Source of the DNA: Fictibacillus sp. b24
GTDB taxonomy: Bacteria; Bacillota; Bacilli; Bacillales; Fictibacillaceae
Assembly (NCBI RefSeq): GCF_030348825.1
Contig: NZ_JAUCES010000005.1
Location: forward strand, 1,736,001 to 1,800,000
Direction: 5' to 3'
DNA length: 64,000 nucleotides
Position numbers and translations under genes: made by a program. Shown in pieces: positions 1 through 8,467 of the stretch (its first letter is position 1; each line of letters starts with the position of its first letter). The notes beneath the pieces were generated by a model. The model was not told the origin of the DNA. It searched no databases and saw only the letters and a program-made list of their open reading frames with translations.

Positions 1-176
1 GCAAGGTTAGAATATGAGGGGTCAATAGAAAATAGAAAATAAAGTATAAGAGTGATCCCAGTGAAACCGCCTTCTGCTAAGTTGTTCGCCATGTTAAAAT
101 GGACAATTCCAAACGAGAAGATAGCAGATCCAAACAGGATAAAAAGAATATTTTTTAGTTTGATTGGATATTTCAT
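1..176 (-). CDS. ypjC: YitT-family membrane protein, N-terminal part (cut by window start)
   Basis: The minus strand is open from an ATG at 174-176 to the window edge, giving about 58 residues. The start MKYPIKLKN is followed by a hydrophobic stretch (about residues 9-26) and an L-A-E-G-G-F-T-G-I turn. The complete YitT protein at 60944-61777 carries the equivalent L-G-E-G-G-V-T-G-I, so family membership is supported within the window. YitT/DUF161 proteins are multi-pass membrane proteins of uncertain function with a C-terminal DUF2179 domain. The B. subtilis neighbour in this position, divergent from the MazG-like gene, is ypjC; the symbol rests on that synteny. The gene is incomplete only because the window begins inside it. 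Confidence 0.8.
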   Translation of the reverse strand, partial: MKYPIKLKNILFILFGSAIFSFGIVHFNMANNLAEGGFTGITLILYFLFSIDPSYSNL

Positions 177-229
177 ATAATGCCTACTTTCCTTATAAAT
201 ACGACGTTAGTTTACAATCATGCCTTCCT

Positions 230-282
230 ATTATAATCAAAATTTCATGAAATTTGTCAAACAGAAAAATTACCGATAACAT
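230..282. promoter_or_regulatory. Divergent promoter region between ypjC and the mazG-dapB-bsh operon
   Basis: Plus strand: TTGTCA (254-259), 17-bp spacer, TAACAT (277-282), leading into the gene at 319. Minus strand: TTGACA reads at 260-255 and TATAAT at 235-230, with a long 19-bp spacer. The two -35 boxes overlap, so the two transcripts would compete. Inferred from consensus matches only. Confidence 0.5.
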
Positions 283-318
283 AAAGAAGAATAATATAGA
301 ATGAGGAGTGTCAACATC

Positions 319-660
319 ATGGCCAACCGTACCTTAAAAGAGAGTCAGGACGTTGTAGATCAATACATATCACAATTTAAAGAGGGCTATTTCAGTCCGT
401 TAGCAATGCTTGCAAGATTAACAGAAGAATTGGGTGAGCTTGCTCGTGAAGTGAATCATCATTATGGTGAGAAACCAAAAAAATCCACAGAAGATAGTAA
501 GACCGTTGAAGAAGAACTCGGCGATATGTTCTTTGTTTTAATTTGTCTTGCAAATTCATTAAATATAGATTTAGACGAAGCGCTGAATACGGTAATGAAG
601 AAATTTGAAACGCGCGATAAAGACAGATGGACACGAAAAGAAGGAGAGAAAGATTCATGA
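319..660 (+). CDS. ypjD: MazG-like nucleotide pyrophosphohydrolase
   Basis: 113 residues, close to the length I recall for B. subtilis YpjD. The MazG signature is visible: an EExxE motif at about residues 36-40 (T-E-E-L-G-E-L) and a second acidic motif at about 64-69 (E-E-E-L-G-D), which in the family bind Mg2+ and hydrolyse NTPs to NMP and pyrophosphate. The frame is open from an upstream ATG at 301, but the GAGGAG at 303-308 is well placed for the ATG at 319, which I use. The stop overlaps the dapB start by four bases (ATGA), implying translational coupling. The cellular substrate cannot be read from the sequence. Confidence 0.85.
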   Translation: MANRTLKESQDVVDQYISQFKEGYFSPLAMLARLTEELGELAREVNHHYGEKPKKSTEDSKTVEEELGDMFFVLICLANSLNIDLDEALNTVMKKFETRDKDRWTRKEGEKDS

Positions 661-1460
661 AAAAAATTAAAATTATTTTAGCTGGACCACGCGGGAAAAT
701 GGGACAAGAAGCATTAAAGATGATCGAGGAAACGCCTCAATTTGAACTAGTGGCAGCTGTAGACTCAAAAAATGATGGATTACAAGTAAAAGACTTATCA
801 GGAGCTCCTGGGTCAATGGATGCTCCGGTTTATGATGATATGGAAAACTGTATACAAGCTATAGAGGCAGATGTAGTTGTAGATTTAACACGCCCGGACA
901 TCGGGAAGAAGCACCTTGAGCTGGCATTAAACCATGGAGTTCGTACAGTAATTGGAACAACTGGTTTTACAAACGATGATCTAGAACGTTTAACGAAGCT
1001 GGCTGAAGAAAAGAGTACGGGTGCCATAATCGCTCCAAACTTTGCGATTGGAGCGATTCTGATGATGAAGTTCTCTAAAGAAGCAGCAAAGTATCTGCCA
1101 GATATCGAGATCATTGAGAAGCATCATGATCAAAAGCTGGACGCCCCTTCAGGAACAGCCTTAAAAACAGCACAGCTTATTACTGAAGTACGTGACGAAA
1201 AAAGACAAGGTCATCCTGATGAAAAAGAAGATCTGGAAGGTGCACGAGGCGCTGAACTAGAAGGAATTAGGATTCATAGTGTAAGATTGCCAGGTCTAGT
1301 TGCACACCAAGAAGTCATTTTCGGGGGTGTTGGGCAAGTATTGACGATACGCCATGATTCGATAAACAGAACCTCTTTTATGCCTGGAGTCAGACTGGCT
1401 GTTGAAAGTGTAATGAACATAGAAGGCCTCGTATATGGCCTTGAAAATATTATGGAATAA
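657..1460 (+). CDS. dapB: 4-hydroxy-tetrahydrodipicolinate reductase
   Basis: 267 residues, normal for DapB. It reduces 4-hydroxy-tetrahydrodipicolinate to tetrahydrodipicolinate with NAD(P)H, on the path to diaminopimelate, lysine and spore dipicolinate precursors. Visible: a Rossmann nucleotide loop A-G-P-R-G-K-M-G near residues 9-16, the G-T-T-G-F segment, and the active-site region [15 protein letters not shown] in the middle. The ATG at 657 has AAGGAGAG just upstream and MKKIKI fits family N-termini; the upstream ATG at 627 lies inside the previous gene and is unlikely. mgsA follows after 11 bases. Confidence 0.95.
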   Translation: MKKIKIILAGPRGKMGQEALKMIEETPQFELVAAVDSKNDGLQVKDLSGAPGSMDAPVYDDMENCIQAIEADVVVDLTRPDIGKKHLELALNHGVRTVIGTTGFTNDDLERLTKLAEEKSTGAIIAPNFAIGAILMMKFSKEAAKYLPDIEIIEKHHDQKLDAPSGTALKTAQLITEVRDEKRQGHPDEKEDLEGARGAELEGIRIHSVRLPGLVAHQEVIFGGVGQVLTIRHDSINRTSFMPGVRLAVESVMNIEGLVYGLENIME

Positions 1461-1471
1461 GAGGGGATACT

Positions 1472-1888
1472 ATGAAAATAGCTCTTATTGCACACGATAA
1501 GAAGAAAAACGATATGATTAATTTTACCGTCGCTTATGCACCAATCTTAAAAGATCATACTTTGTTTGCAACAGGAACGACAGGCTCTAAGATTCAGGAA
1601 GCGACAGGACTCGATATTAAAAGGTTTCAATCAGGTCCATTAGGTGGGGATCAGCAGATCGGTGCATTAATTGCTGAAAATGATCTGGATCTTGTTCTCT
1701 TTTTTAGAGATCCGCTTACAGCACAGCCGCATGAACCAGATGTATCAGCATTAATGCGTTTATGTGATGTATATCAAATTCCACTAGCGACAAACGTTGC
1801 ATCTGCAGAACTTTTTATTCGTTCGCTCGAACGTGGAGATCTTGACTGGCGAAAAATTATAGATGAAAGAGAGTCAGAGAAAAAATGA
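1472..1888 (+). CDS. mgsA: Methylglyoxal synthase
   Basis: 138 residues. Converts dihydroxyacetone phosphate to methylglyoxal and phosphate, a bypass of lower glycolysis under phosphate limitation. Family motifs are intact: phosphate-binding T-G-T-T-G-S near residues 34-39, G-P-L-G-G-D-Q-Q with the catalytic aspartate at D60, F-F-R-D-P-L (D80) and Q-P-H-E-P-D (H87). The last four bases overlap the bshB1 start. Bacillithiol, made by the products of the next two genes, is a cofactor for methylglyoxal detoxification in Bacillus, which gives the gene order metabolic sense. Confidence 0.95.
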   Translation: MKIALIAHDKKKNDMINFTVAYAPILKDHTLFATGTTGSKIQEATGLDIKRFQSGPLGGDQQIGALIAENDLDLVLFFRDPLTAQPHEPDVSALMRLCDVYQIPLATNVASAELFIRSLERGDLDWRKIIDERESEKK

Positions 1889-2577
1889 ACGTTGAAACCT
1901 GGCTTGCTTTTGGCGCACATGCTGATGACGTAGAAATCGGTATGGGAGCTACGATCAAGCAAGAAACAAAAAGAGGCCGTGAAGTAGTGATCTGTGATTT
2001 AACAGAAGCAGAACTATCATCCAATGGCACAGTTCATATCCGGAAAAAAGAAGCAAAAGAAGCAGCTGAACTTTTAGGTGTAACAAAAAGAAGGAACTTG
2101 CAGTTACCAGACCGCGGGCTTTATTTGCAGCATGATTATATTTTAAAACTGGTCTCTGTGATTCGCGAGCATAAACCTCAATATGTTTTTGCGCCGTATT
2201 GGATCGATCGTCATCCGGATCATGGAAACTGTGCTCGTCTTGTGAAGGAAGCTGTCTTTTCTGCTGGAATCAAAAATGTTAAAGATCCTGGAAATTTGCC
2301 AGCTCATAAAGTGAGTAATATCTTTTACTATTTAATTAATAGCACGGAAAAACCGCACCTGTTCGTAGATGTGAGCTCTTCGTATTCTTCCAAGATTGAT
2401 GCGTTAAAAGCATATCCATCTCAGTTTATTAAAACAGCAGACAGCGTAGATACTCCGCTTACGAACGGGTATATCGAACGAGTGGAAAACCGTGACAAGC
2501 TCTTTGGAATTGAAGCTGGTGCATTTTATGCAGAAGGCTTCATACCAGAACAAACTTATGTAACCAACAATTTATAA
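1885..2577 (+). CDS. bshB1: Bacillithiol biosynthesis deacetylase BshB1
   Basis: 230 residues of the LmbE/PIG-L zinc deacetylase family. It removes the acetyl group from GlcNAc-malate, the second step of bacillithiol synthesis. Zinc-binding motif A-H-A-D-D at residues 11-15 and the second histidine motif R-H-P-D-H-G at about 109-114 are present. It overlaps mgsA by four bases and is followed after 10 bases by bshA, whose product makes its substrate. Assignment as BshB1 rather than a paralogous deacetylase rests on the bshB1-bshA-cca order known from B. subtilis. Confidence 0.93.
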   Translation: MNVETWLAFGAHADDVEIGMGATIKQETKRGREVVICDLTEAELSSNGTVHIRKKEAKEAAELLGVTKRRNLQLPDRGLYLQHDYILKLVSVIREHKPQYVFAPYWIDRHPDHGNCARLVKEAVFSAGIKNVKDPGNLPAHKVSNIFYYLINSTEKPHLFVDVSSSYSSKIDALKAYPSQFIKTADSVDTPLTNGYIERVENRDKLFGIEAGAFYAEGFIPEQTYVTNNL

Positions 2578-2587
2578 GGAGTAAGCC

Positions 2588-3727
2588 ATGACGTTAAAAA
2601 TAGGCATCACTTGCTATCCGACTGTAGGCGGATCTGGAGTGGTTGCGACTGAACTAGGAAAACTTTTAGCAGAAAAAGGGCATGAAATTCATTTTATTAC
2701 GTCAAGTATTCCTTTTCGATTAGGTAAATTTTATCCGAACGTCTTCTTTCATGAGGTGGAAGTAAATCATTATTCTGTGTTTAAATATCCTCCTTATGAC
2801 CTTGCGCTTGCGAGCAAGATGGCAGAAGTGGCGAAAAGAGAAAAGCTTGATTTGCTTCATGTTCATTATGCTGTTCCGCATGCGGTTTGTGCCGTATTAG
2901 CTAAACAGATGCTGAACGATAAAATCAAAATTGTCACAACCCTTCATGGAACAGATATAACGGTACTCGGATATGATCCATCTCTTAGTGAGATGATTAA
3001 GTTCGGTATCGAGAAGTCGGATGTTGTAACATCTGTTTCTCACCAATTAAAAGCAGATACGTTAGAGCTGCTTAACATCAATAAAGATATTATTCCTGTA
3101 CATAACTTCGTAGATGAAAGAGTTTATTACAGAAGAAACAACGATTCTGAATTAAGAAAAACATACGGAATCAGTGAAAACGAGAAAGTGATCGTCCATA
3201 TTTCGAACTTCAGAAAAGTTAAAAGAATTGAAGATGTGATTAAATCGTTTGCATTGATTCGAAAACAGCTTTCGTCAAAACTTCTGTTGATCGGCAACGG
3301 TCCCGAACTAACAACTGCCTGTGAGCTGGTCCGAGAGCTGAATATAGAAGATGACGTCTTGTTTTTAGGTAAACAAGAAAATGTAGGAGAATTGTTCTCC
3401 ATTTGTGACCTGAAACTTCTTTTATCAGAAAAAGAAAGCTTTGGACTCGTACTGCTTGAAGCGATGGCTTGTGGTGTACCTGTTATCGGGACAAGTATCG
3501 GCGGTATCCCTGAAGTAATCGTTGATGGTGAAACAGGATATATGGTGAAAGTAGGAGACCCAGACATGGTAGCAGAAAAAGCCGTTGCGCTCTTACAGGA
3601 CAAAGAAAAGCTGAACCTTTTTAGAGAAAATTCGGTAAGACATGTAAAAGAGAACTTTTTATCTGACAGGATCGTCTCGATCTATGAAGACATCTATTAT
3701 TCTTTAGTAGAGGATCGCTCCGTATGA
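2588..3727 (+). CDS. bshA: N-acetyl-alpha-D-glucosaminyl L-malate synthase BshA
   Basis: 379-residue GT4-family retaining glycosyltransferase (two Rossmann-like halves). It transfers GlcNAc from UDP-GlcNAc to L-malate, the first bacillithiol step. Visible features: the N-terminal glycine loop Y-P-T-V-G-G-S-G-V at about residues 9-17 and the C-terminal GT4 signature [14 protein letters not shown] near residues 282-296, with the E-x7-E donor-binding glutamates. An SD of the type AAGGAG precedes the ATG. The stop overlaps the start of cca by four bases. Confidence 0.94.
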   Translation: MTLKIGITCYPTVGGSGVVATELGKLLAEKGHEIHFITSSIPFRLGKFYPNVFFHEVEVNHYSVFKYPPYDLALASKMAEVAKREKLDLLHVHYAVPHAVCAVLAKQMLNDKIKIVTTLHGTDITVLGYDPSLSEMIKFGIEKSDVVTSVSHQLKADTLELLNINKDIIPVHNFVDERVYYRRNNDSELRKTYGISENEKVIVHISNFRKVKRIEDVIKSFALIRKQLSSKLLLIGNGPELTTACELVRELNIEDDVLFLGKQENVGELFSICDLKLLLSEKESFGLVLLEAMACGVPVIGTSIGGIPEVIVDGETGYMVKVGDPDMVAEKAVALLQDKEKLNLFRENSVRHVKENFLSDRIVSIYEDIYYSLVEDRSV

Positions 3728-4905
3728 ACGAAATGTTTCATGAAGCTTTGCCTGTTTTAAAGAAAATAGAAGAAGCAGGGTTTAAAGCTTATTTTGTCGG
3801 CGGATGTGTGCGTGATTTTTGTTTAGAGCGGCCAATCAAAGATATTGATATTGCAACGAGCGCAAGACCTGAAGAGATTCAAAGAATTTTCCCAAAGACC
3901 ATTCCAGTGGGAATAGAGCATGGAACCGTTATTGTCAGACATAATCATGTGTCTTATGAGATAACGACTTTCAGGAAAGAAGACAAATACGAAGACTATC
4001 GAAGACCTTCGAAAGTATGGTTTGTTGATGATCTGCAAGAAGATCTCTCTAGAAGAGATTTTACGTTTAATGCGATGGCGATGGATACGTCATTTCACTT
4101 GATTGATCACTTTGGGGGAAGAGATGATCTTAAGTTCGGACAGATCCGTACAGTTGGAAATCCTCATCTGAGATTCTCAGAGGATCCGCTCCGCCTTATG
4201 AGAGCATGCCGTTTTATGAGTGTGTACGACATGAAGATAGAAACGGAAACAAAGAAGGCAATCGAAAAAAAAGCCCCTTTGCTTAAAAAAATTTCAACCG
4301 AACGTATTTCCATTGAGTTCATCAAACTGCTTCAAGGAGTGCAGGCGGGTCAAGCACTTGAGTTTATGAAACAAAGTGCTGTAATGGAATACCTGCCTTA
4401 TCCATTGAAGGAAAAAAAGATTGATGGCTACTTAGGGTTAGAGTGGACCTTGCTTCATACCGAGGATCAACGTTGGGCTGCCATCATCCTTTTATCACAA
4501 GTTCGTGATTCACGAGAATTCTTGAAAAGGTGGAAGCTTCCAAACACCACGATCAATAAAGTTCAAGAGCTTTTATCTGCTTTTGAGGTGAGAACGTGGA
4601 GTAAGATCGATTTGTATCGAACGGGGCTTTCTACGGCATTAGAGAGTATGACGTTAAAGAGTACGATAGAAAAGGTCCCTTACGAACAGGAAAAGCAAGA
4701 TCTTAGAAAACTAGCTAGTGAGATTCCGATCACATCTAGAAAAGATCTACCGATAGACGGTGAAGAGATACTGAAAATCAAACAAAAAGCACCAGGTGTC
4801 TGGTTAGGCAAGCTCCTGCACGAGATGGAAGAAAAAATCGTTAAGGGAGATCTTAGCCTATCAGAATCTGTGCTTAAGGATTGGGTAAAAAGGTGGGAGC
4901 CATAA
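3724..4905 (+). CDS. cca: CCA-adding tRNA nucleotidyltransferase
   Basis: 393 residues, class II CCA-adding enzyme that builds or repairs the tRNA 3' CCA end without a template. The N-terminal head shows G-G-C-V-R-D, the catalytic D-I-D-I-A motif and [18 protein letters not shown] follows in the neck domain. The tail is helical and less conserved. B. subtilis has the same gene (papS/cca) between bshA and birA. The last base of its TAA is the first base of the birA ATG, so translation is probably coupled. Confidence 0.94.
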   Translation: MNEMFHEALPVLKKIEEAGFKAYFVGGCVRDFCLERPIKDIDIATSARPEEIQRIFPKTIPVGIEHGTVIVRHNHVSYEITTFRKEDKYEDYRRPSKVWFVDDLQEDLSRRDFTFNAMAMDTSFHLIDHFGGRDDLKFGQIRTVGNPHLRFSEDPLRLMRACRFMSVYDMKIETETKKAIEKKAPLLKKISTERISIEFIKLLQGVQAGQALEFMKQSAVMEYLPYPLKEKKIDGYLGLEWTLLHTEDQRWAAIILLSQVRDSREFLKRWKLPNTTINKVQELLSAFEVRTWSKIDLYRTGLSTALESMTLKSTIEKVPYEQEKQDLRKLASEIPITSRKDLPIDGEEILKIKQKAPGVWLGKLLHEMEEKIVKGDLSLSESVLKDWVKRWEP

Positions 4906-5879
4906 TGAAAGAAGCATTATTGCATATGCTTTCAGAAAACGAAGGAGAGTTTGTATCTGGTCAAGAGATCAGTAATAAACTCAGCTGTTCCAGAACGGCA
5001 ATATGGAAGCACATATCAGAACTTCGTAAAAGCGGTTATACGATAGAAGCGGTACAAAAGAGGGGATACCGATTGGTTACTTCACCAAACCTAGTTACCG
5101 CAGAAGAAGTTTCATTATATACGGGCAACGGAACGTTCGGAAAGAAAATCACGTACAAATCCTCTGTCAAAAGTACGCAAGAGATCGCTCACAGTCTAGC
5201 AAGAGAAGGAGCAGCTGAAGGAAGCATCGTGCTTGCGGATGAACAAACAGGTGGAAGAGGAAGATTAGGAAGAGCTTGGCAGTCTCCAGCTGGGACTGGT
5301 GTGTGGATGAGCTTGATTCTAAAACCTAACATTCCTCTTCAAAAAGCGCCGCAGCTCACTTTGCTGATCGCGGTAGCAGCTTCAAAGGCGATCGAGAAAG
5401 TTACGGGTCTTGAAGCGGCTATCAAATGGCCGAACGACATTTTAATCAATGGCAAAAAGACTGCAGGCATCTTAACAGAGCTTCAGGCAGAAGCGGATTC
5501 CATCCATTCGGTTATCGTAGGAATCGGGATGAACGTCAATCAGGAAAGTAAGCATTTTTCTGATGAAATCGCTCAAATTGCAACAAGTCTTTCGATTGAA
5601 GGCGGACAAACGTACAAGCGAGCGGAAATAATCGGTGTTCTTCTGCAAGAGATTGAGATGTTATATCATCAATATCTTGAAAAAGGATTTGGTGTGATCA
5701 AGCTGTTATGGGAAGCAAGAGCATTCAGCTTAGGCAAGCGGATTACGGCGAGGTCTGTATCAGGCTCTATAACAGGATATGCAAAAGGAATTACAGAAGA
5801 AGGTGTACTGCTTTTAGAAGATGATATGGGTCAGGTACACTCGATCTATTCAGCAGACATTGAAATTCCTTCTCCTTAA
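4905..5879 (+). CDS. birA: Bifunctional biotin-protein ligase / biotin operon repressor
   Basis: 324 residues. An N-terminal winged helix (about residues 1-65; S-C-S-R-T-A-I-W-K-H-I) indicates the repressor type of BirA; the central ligase domain contains the biotinyl-AMP loop G-G-R-G-R-L-G-R and K-W-P-N-D. It attaches biotin to carboxylase carrier proteins and, as the holo-form, represses biotin genes. A TTG at 4881 gives a longer frame, but the ATG at 4905 follows GGTGGGAG and overlaps the cca stop by one base (TAATG), so I prefer it. Last gene of the operon; a terminator-like hairpin follows at 6035. Confidence 0.93.
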   Translation: MKEALLHMLSENEGEFVSGQEISNKLSCSRTAIWKHISELRKSGYTIEAVQKRGYRLVTSPNLVTAEEVSLYTGNGTFGKKITYKSSVKSTQEIAHSLAREGAAEGSIVLADEQTGGRGRLGRAWQSPAGTGVWMSLILKPNIPLQKAPQLTLLIAVAASKAIEKVTGLEAAIKWPNDILINGKKTAGILTELQAEADSIHSVIVGIGMNVNQESKHFSDEIAQIATSLSIEGGQTYKRAEIIGVLLQEIEMLYHQYLEKGFGVIKLLWEARAFSLGKRITARSVSGSITGYAKGITEEGVLLLEDDMGQVHSIYSADIEIPSP

Positions 5880-6034
5880 GATAAGTACGTGATAAAATAA
5901 AATCGTAGGCGGTATCCGTGTGGAACTGCACTAAGTTTGTCTAGTTTTACCCACAAATACTATATCTGCCTAGATCCAAAATCAGGACCGGGACAGAGGG
6001 AGCAAACAACAAAAGTCTAGGATGTTTTCCTATG

Positions 6035-6066
6035 CCTTCTTCCTCTTTGGAAAGAAGGTTTTTTGC
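6035..6066 (+). terminator. Rho-independent terminator downstream of birA
   Basis: CCTTCTTCC pairs with GGAAAGAAGG (one bulged A), loop TCTTT-like, followed by six T residues. It lies about 155 bases after the birA stop. Confidence 0.65.
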
Positions 6067-6114
6067 ACTTCTGGCCCTGTTTATTAAAGGTTTTTTTCTC
6101 AGGCTGTTCTTGTA

Positions 6115-6282
6115 GGTGGTTGATTTCCGTTCCAGGCGCTCGCTTTCCGCGGGGCGGGCGGTGAGCCTCCTAGCGCGTTGCGCTTTTAGGAGTCTCACCT
6201 GTCCCACTCGTCCCGTCTCGCACCTTGCACTTCAATCAACTTGACGATGATGAGAAAGAACAAAAGACAAAAAAGCAACAAC
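6115..6282 (+). repeat. Dispersed ~165-bp inverted-repeat element, copy 1
   Basis: Begins near GGTTGATTTCCGTTCCAGG, contains GCTCGCTTTCCGCGGGG, then GGCGGTGAGCC and, after a variable loop (CTCCTAGCGCG...), GTCTCACCTGTCCC, and ends with ATCAACTT and AAAAAGCAACAAC. The same blocks occur at 28547-28711 (inverted) and 58525-58694. The centre can form a stem (GGTGAG pairs with CTCACC). Non-coding and intergenic. Confidence 0.85.
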
Positions 6283-6338
6283 TTGCTAGAGGATAGTCTT
6301 CAGAAAAAAACCTAAACAAAAAACAGGGAGGCTAAACT

Positions 6339-7178
6339 ATGAAAACGACGAAAAGCTTTCTCAAAATGAAAAGAGACGGCGAAAAAATTACGATGGTAAC
6401 CGCTTATGATTATCCGACGGCTGTTATCTGTGAAAAAGCGGAGATGGATCTTCTGTTGGTTGGAGATTCTCTTGGCATGGTCGTATTGGGCTATGAATCC
6501 ACGATTCCCGTTACGATGGAAGATATGATTCATCATACAAAAGCGGTAAAACGCGGTGCACCGAACACCTTTATCGTTACGGATATGCCTTTTATGACCT
6601 ATCATGGTTCGATCGATGACACACTGAACAACGCACGACGGATGCTGCAAGAGAGCGGTGCATCGGCTGTTAAAGTTGAAGGCGGCAAACAGATCGTTCA
6701 GACGGTTGAACGGCTGACAGATGCAGGAGTTCCTGTAATGGGACATCTAGGTCTCACACCGCAGATGGTCGGTGTGATGGGTGGTTATGGTGTTCAAGCA
6801 AAAGAGGAAAAAGAAGCTGAGAGACTTATAGAAGAAAGTCTTTTGCTCGAAAAAGCAGGGGCTTTTGCCATCGTATTAGAGTGTGTTCCTCAGCAGCTTG
6901 CCGAGATTGTAACAAAAAAACTTTCCATTCCTGTAATCGGCATCGGTGCAGGTAAACATACAGACGGGCAAGTACTCGTCTATCACGATATGATCGGCTA
7001 CGGGTTTCACCACGTGCCAAAGTTTGTGAAGACCTATGCTAACGTGAAAGATGTAATGGTCGAAGGACTATTAAAATATAAAGATGAAGTAAAAGTAGGT
7101 CAGTTTCCAGAAGAAAACCACAGTTTTAATATGAAATCAGAAACGCTCGACTCATTGTACGGAGGAGTTAAATCATGA
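6339..7178 (+). CDS. panB: 3-methyl-2-oxobutanoate hydroxymethyltransferase
   Basis: 279 residues. Makes ketopantoate from 2-oxoisovalerate and methylene-tetrahydrofolate, the first committed step of pantothenate synthesis. Visible family segments: T-A-Y-D-Y-P-T-A near residue 20, the metal-binding V-G-D-S-L-G-M near residues 43-49, the T-D-M-P-F segment, K-V-E-G-G (about 110-114) and [12 protein letters not shown] near residues 200-211. SD GGGAGG is present upstream. The stop overlaps panC by four bases; panB, panC and panD form a compact operon as in B. subtilis. Confidence 0.96.
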   Translation: MKTTKSFLKMKRDGEKITMVTAYDYPTAVICEKAEMDLLLVGDSLGMVVLGYESTIPVTMEDMIHHTKAVKRGAPNTFIVTDMPFMTYHGSIDDTLNNARRMLQESGASAVKVEGGKQIVQTVERLTDAGVPVMGHLGLTPQMVGVMGGYGVQAKEEKEAERLIEESLLLEKAGAFAIVLECVPQQLAEIVTKKLSIPVIGIGAGKHTDGQVLVYHDMIGYGFHHVPKFVKTYANVKDVMVEGLLKYKDEVKVGQFPEENHSFNMKSETLDSLYGGVKS

Positions 7179-8059
7179 AGTTAATCAACAGCATCAAAGA
7201 CATACAGACTTTTATTTCAGAAGAAAAAAAGTCGGGCAAAACAGTAGGATTCGTGCCTACGATGGGTTATTTGCATGACGGCCATCTTTCGCTCATGAAA
7301 CAAGCGAAAAAAGAGTCTGATGTAATCGTAGTCAGCATCTTTGTGAACCCGCTTCAATTCGGGCCGAACGAAGACTTTGACAGATATCCGCGTGATCTTG
7401 AGCGAGATAAACAGCTTGCATTAGAAGCTGGTGCGGACGTACTTTTCTTTCCAGACACGAATGAGATGTATCCTGATGAGCCAGTCGTTACGGTTTCCGT
7501 AAATAAAAGAGTAGATGCCCTTTGTGGAGAGAGCCGAGTAGGTCATTTCGACGGAGTGGCCACAGTACTCACCAAACTTTTTCATATCGTTTCACCTGAT
7601 TTTGCTTATTTTGGACTGAAAGATGCTCAGCAGGTTGCGGTCGTTCAAGGACTTGTAGATGACTTCAACTTTCCTGTGAAAATTATAGGCTGTGAGACGA
7701 AGAGAGAGTCAGACGGCCTTGCGATGAGTTCAAGAAACGTGTACTTAACGGAAGCTGAAAGAAGAGAAGCTTGCCATCTAAATCAATCACTGCTAAAAGC
7801 GAAGAACTGGCTATTGGAAGGTGATAGTGGTGAGGCCGAACAAAAAATGATAAAATACTTGGAGGAACATACGAGCGGTTTTGTTGAATATGGCAAAATT
7901 CTATCGTATCCTGAACTTCTTCCTCCAACACCAGATTCAAAAAAATTGATCATTGCGGTCGCTGTTAAATTCAGCAAAGCACGTTTGATCGATAATGTCA
8001 TCATAGACAACATTTTAACGAGACAAGAAAGTGGGGAAGAAACATGTTCCGTACGTTAA
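7175..8059 (+). CDS. panC: Pantothenate synthetase
   Basis: 294 residues, typical length. Joins pantoate and beta-alanine using ATP. Nucleotidyltransferase signature [10 protein letters not shown] with H34 and H37 (HIGH-like), the V-N-P-L-Q-F-G segment for pantoate binding, F-G-L-K-D-A-Q-Q, and the KMSKS-like loop M-S-S-R-N-V-Y-L near residues 185-192. Both ends overlap neighbours (panB by 4, panD by 16 bases), and the panD SD lies in its last codons, so coordinated translation is expected. Confidence 0.96.
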   Translation: MKLINSIKDIQTFISEEKKSGKTVGFVPTMGYLHDGHLSLMKQAKKESDVIVVSIFVNPLQFGPNEDFDRYPRDLERDKQLALEAGADVLFFPDTNEMYPDEPVVTVSVNKRVDALCGESRVGHFDGVATVLTKLFHIVSPDFAYFGLKDAQQVAVVQGLVDDFNFPVKIIGCETKRESDGLAMSSRNVYLTEAERREACHLNQSLLKAKNWLLEGDSGEAEQKMIKYLEEHTSGFVEYGKILSYPELLPPTPDSKKLIIAVAVKFSKARLIDNVIIDNILTRQESGEETCSVR

Positions 8060-8427
8060 TGAAAGCTAAAATCCACCGTGCAACGGTAACTGAATCTAAC
8101 TTAAACTATGTTGGCAGCATCACGATTGATGAAGATATTTTAGATGCTGTTGATATGATTCCGAACGAAAAAGTGCAGATTGTTAATAATAATAATGGTG
8201 CACGTTTTGAAACTTATATTATCCCTGGAAAACGAGGTTCTGGTGTGATGTGTCTGAATGGCGCTGCAGCACGTCTCGTCCAAGAAGGGGATGTTGTTAT
8301 TGTTATCTCTTACGGAATGTATGATGAAACCGAAGCAAGACATCATGTACCGAAAGTTGCGATTATGGATAAAAATAATCGAGTACATGAGATGCTCGGA
8401 GTTGAACCTGAGGCTACTATTTATTAA
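8044..8427 (+). CDS. panD: Aspartate 1-decarboxylase (pyruvoyl enzyme) precursor
   Basis: 127 residues. Produces beta-alanine from aspartate for PanC. The self-cleavage site is visible: Y-V-G24-S25, where S25 becomes the pyruvoyl group; the conserved [11 protein letters not shown] and C-L-N-G-A-A-A-R segments follow. [11 protein letters not shown] matches the family start, so I keep the ATG inside the end of panC. No terminator is evident before dinG 40 bases downstream, so dinG may be read from the pan promoter. Confidence 0.96.
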   Translation: MFRTLMKAKIHRATVTESNLNYVGSITIDEDILDAVDMIPNEKVQIVNNNNGARFETYIIPGKRGSGVMCLNGAAARLVQEGDVVIVISYGMYDETEARHHVPKVAIMDKNNRVHEMLGVEPEATIY

Positions 8428-8467
8428 TTCGTTATAAACGAGCCACAGGGGAATGAGGTGAAAGGCT

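Larger units (their letters stand above)
5880..6338. other. birA-panB intergenic region (459 bp)
   Basis: Contains a terminator hairpin (6035-6066) and one copy of a dispersed inverted-repeat element (6115-6282), described separately. I see no gene in the first 150 bases. A minus-strand frame at 5947-6207 runs through the repeat and has no support. Confidence 0.6.

Noticed and set aside
5947-6207. Minus-strand frame in the birA-panB gap
   Set aside because: Runs across the dispersed repeat and a terminator; no family resemblance.
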